A stretch of DNA of 64,000 nucleotides. Source: Aphidius gifuensis (taxonomy: Eukaryota; Arthropoda; Insecta; Hymenoptera; Braconidae). The stretch covers positions 19,348,177 through 19,412,176 of the forward strand of contig NC_057791.1 in NCBI RefSeq assembly GCF_014905175.1, read 5' to 3'. Every line of letters begins with the position of its first letter. Position 1 is the stretch's first letter. Of the stretch, positions 61,301 through 64,000 are shown in pieces. The notes below the pieces were generated by a model. That model had not been told where the DNA came from, searched no databases, and worked only from the letters and a program-made list of their open reading frames with translations. Both the position numbers and the translations under genes were made by a program.

Positions 61301-64000
61301 ACACAAACTATACATAATTATATTTAATTTTATTTTCAAACAATGATATAATAAAATCACAAAAAAAAAAATAATAAATTACCTTTTTTATTATTAATTA
61401 ATTAAATCAATTAATTAAAAATTATATTTTTTACTCAAAAATTAAAATTATTTTTCTACTCCAAAGACCAAAATAAAAGTAAATGCATTTAAATTAAAAT
61501 CAAACTTGTTAAATGCCTCCAAGTTGTTAATTTAAATTTAAAAAAAAAAAAAGAAATAATAAAATAAATTATTAGGCAATGGTTAAGTACATAAAGATAC
61601 TCGTTTATTAGTATGAATAAATATTAACACATGCATATAAATACATGTATATAAAATTACTGTTTATGAGTAGAATATAATTGTGGGCTTGTGTTTATCT
61701 CGTGTGTGTGTGTGTAGTATGTGATACGTTCTGGCATGTTGTTGTAGTTTATATACGAGGGAGGTTTAAGAGGGGTCGTGGAGAGAGAGGAGGAAAAATT
61801 GTGGAATAGTAGTAGTAGTGGAAAGAGGAAGAGAAAGAGGAGGAGGAGGTTTAGATGCGTGTTGCCATAGCAACTTAATTCCCTCTCCTTTACTCACTCA
61901 CTTTCATCTCCAACAATTTCATCTCTTTTTTCAACTATTTTTTTAACTATTTATTTTTTCTATATATTTTAAAATATATATTATCATTATTTTATTTATT
62001 TATTTATTTTTTTTTAATTCAAAACTATTCGCATTGCTAATATCCTCATATTTGAATTGAACAACTTTGATATTCAACAAACACATATTATGTCTCAAGA
62101 TTACCATATCAAACTTGAACTCGTTAATAAGATATTCATGGTTTTTAAACTTTTTTAATTTAATTTTTTTTTATTTAAAAATATTTTACATTGTTACGAA
62201 TTATATTTTATCTATCTATTTATTTAAAGATGATTAATTGATTAATAAATATTAATTGAAATTGATTTATATAGAAAAATTTGTCGTTGATAAAATTTAA
62301 TTGATATATATATATTTTAATTTTTTAAATAGATAAATAATTATAATAAATTGTTGTTACTATTTCCGTTGTACATATAGAGTTATTACCGCATTTAAAA
62401 GGGGCATCGATAGAGTCAACATTGCCTGGAGACTTTAGCCAGCAAAAGTGAGAGTCTGAGATTTTTTTTTATAACATAAATAAATAAATAAAAAAATTAT
62501 AAATATATAAACATTTAAAGTAAAAGTCATGTTTGAATATAAAATTAAACAAATTATAAATAAATTGTTTTTAATTAATTTTTTGTTTTGATTTTTTAAT
62601 AATTTAAATTCATTAGTTTAAATTTATATAAAAATTCACATGAAATTTTTTATTTTTTTTTTCGATCATCTTGAGTTATAAACACTTAAAATTTTTGGAC
62701 ATTGCACTTGGCAATAATCCAATAATAATTTTTAAAATATTCATCTTCTTTTGATGCATATATTTATTAACATAATTACATCTAAAAATAATGCCTTATT
62801 TTTTTATAAATTAAATTTAACAAAAATAATATTATTAAATTGCTTTTATATATATTTTTTTTTAAAATAAGAAAACGAGCCATTGATATGGCCGCCAATG
62901 TAAGCGTCCTTGGCACTCGTAAAGTGAATAGTGGAAAAATCATTGTCCAATATTTCGTTTATCTCCTTGCAAAATTGGAGACAAAACATCTTCTGTCATT
63001 TTTAAGGCGAGGGGTTTCACAATAATAGGAAAAAAAAAAACGTCGTTCTTTTCACCTCTTCGTGTGTTCTCTACCCTCCTCAATTTATTTTCTATTTTTT
63101 TTTACACATCTATACCACCCAAGTGTATTTTTTTTTTTTTTATTTCTATAATTTAATTGTCTCTACATACATAAATTTATTTATTTTTATTACACCATTA
63201 CAATTTTTTAAAACAAGTTATTTTTAAATTTCATTTTACATATCCATTATAATCAATAATATATAATTAAAAATTTTCTTATATTGATTAATAACATACA
63301 GACAAAATCAATTAATACAATCTTCAAATTTTAGAAATAAAAATTTTTTAAATTATTACAAAAATAACAGAGAAAGAGATAAAAAAAAAAAAAAAAAAAA
63401 ATACATAAACTGTCCGGATATGGCCTCGTATCGATTTCATTTTCTATCCTTATTTATAAACATATATATACATATTTTCATTACGTATTATCATGATTAA
63501 ACATGAATAAAAAAAAAATGAAAAAAATCTCATTAAAAATAATAAATGAAAATTTAAAAAATTCATGTTTTTTTTTATTATAAAAATTTTAAAATATATA
63601 TATTTTTTTAAAATGATTGAGGGTAATTAATAATGGTGTTATTAATAGATGAATATAAAATTAAAATTTTTATTTTTATTATTAAATTGAAATTTGCCTT
63701 ATAATCTCGAGGCATTGTTATCAGTTTGGATTAGCATGGTAAGTGTTCTTGGTGTTCACTGTTGCAAACACGCACATATACACACAAATAATAATAATAA
63801 AATGATGCTTTAATATAAACTTTATAATTGTGTTATATTTGTGTGTAAATGTGTTGTATTAAACAGACGATACAACAAACACAAAAATTTATATATGTAT
63901 TTGTTATGCCACTGAAAGTTATTTATAATGCGACGTGCTTGGACGTGGTTGAGGTTGCTACACAAATTGTATGTGTATATTATGATGATGATGATGGAAT
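58389..64000 (+). other. Intron 2 (or later) of the ARID5-type gene, running off the window
   Basis: 5.6 kb with no exon recognised. Islands of mixed composition stand out: about 59465-59525 (repeated GCCAA/TTGGC-type strings), 61840-61880 (X-box), 62375-62460 and 62870-63030. The last of these opens a 61-residue ORF that matches nothing known to me. They are candidate regulatory elements. Confidence 0.45.
61861..61874. promoter_or_regulatory. X-box (RFX binding site) GTTGCCATAGCAAC
   Basis: A full-length inverted-repeat match to the RFX/DAF-19 X-box, GTTGCC-AT-AGCAAC. It lies in a large intron next to a purine-rich (GGA)n tract. RFX factors control ciliary and some neural genes. Confidence 0.6.

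Noticed and set aside
62840..63025. 61-residue ORF over a balanced island in the last intron
   Set aside because: No start context, splice signals or recognisable family; kept only as a possible conserved non-coding element.
1..64000. CRISPR arrays, tRNA, rRNA, prophage or integrated viral genes
   Set aside because: Spliced eukaryotic genes throughout. No spaced repeat arrays, cloverleaf pairs with T-loop consensus, or viral hallmark genes were seen by eye.

Overview
This is a 64 kb window of a very AT-rich insect nuclear genome. Introns and spacers are full of A/T homopolymers, and genes have short GT-AG exons. The gene content (a BTB/psq factor, nanos, clip-domain serine protease homologues, a TOPAZ1-like protein, an ARID5-type protein) and the base composition suggest a hymenopteran, plausibly a parasitoid wasp; that assignment is inference. 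No bacterial operon, CRISPR array, tRNA or rRNA was recognised.

Layout, left to right. 1-12.4 kb (+): a BTB/POZ protein with an AT-hook and two psq-type helix-turn-helix motifs, in seven coding exons with a 4.7 kb first coding intron. 12.4-17.0 kb: gene-poor, with its 3' flank and a hairpin. 17.1-19.0 kb: a decayed composite mobile element with nested inverted repeats, a Ulp1-type (C48) protease ORF and a broken fragment of the spliceosomal helicase Aquarius. 19.3-20.8 kb (+): a small four-helix membrane protein with a TATA/Inr promoter. 21.7-29.1 kb (-): a 2003-residue, seven-exon TOPAZ1-like protein with a CCCH zinc finger. 30.3-36.2 kb (-): two neighbouring secreted clip-domain serine protease homologues, both with the catalytic serine replaced by glycine. 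One resembles prophenoloxidase-activating factor 2; the other has four clip-like modules and a Thr-rich linker. 37.4-39.7 kb (-): nanos. 40.1-40.6 kb: a near-perfect 279 bp tandem duplication. 41.2-42.5 kb (-): TMEM230. 45.1-47.3 kb (+): a GNAT (glycine N-acyltransferase-like) enzyme. 50.4 kb to the end (+): the first two coding exons of an ARID5-type chromatin gene whose introns fill the rest of the window and run off it.

Functionally, the two protease homologues form an immune (melanisation-type) pair. nanos and the TOPAZ1-like gene are both germline-associated in the families they resemble. The BTB/psq and ARID5 genes are regulatory genes with long, GC-island-bearing introns, as expected for developmental regulators. 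Exon joins were read by eye; reading phases and total lengths were checked by hand for every multi-exon gene and all close to whole codons. The most novel-looking structure is the composite element at 17.1-19.0 kb.
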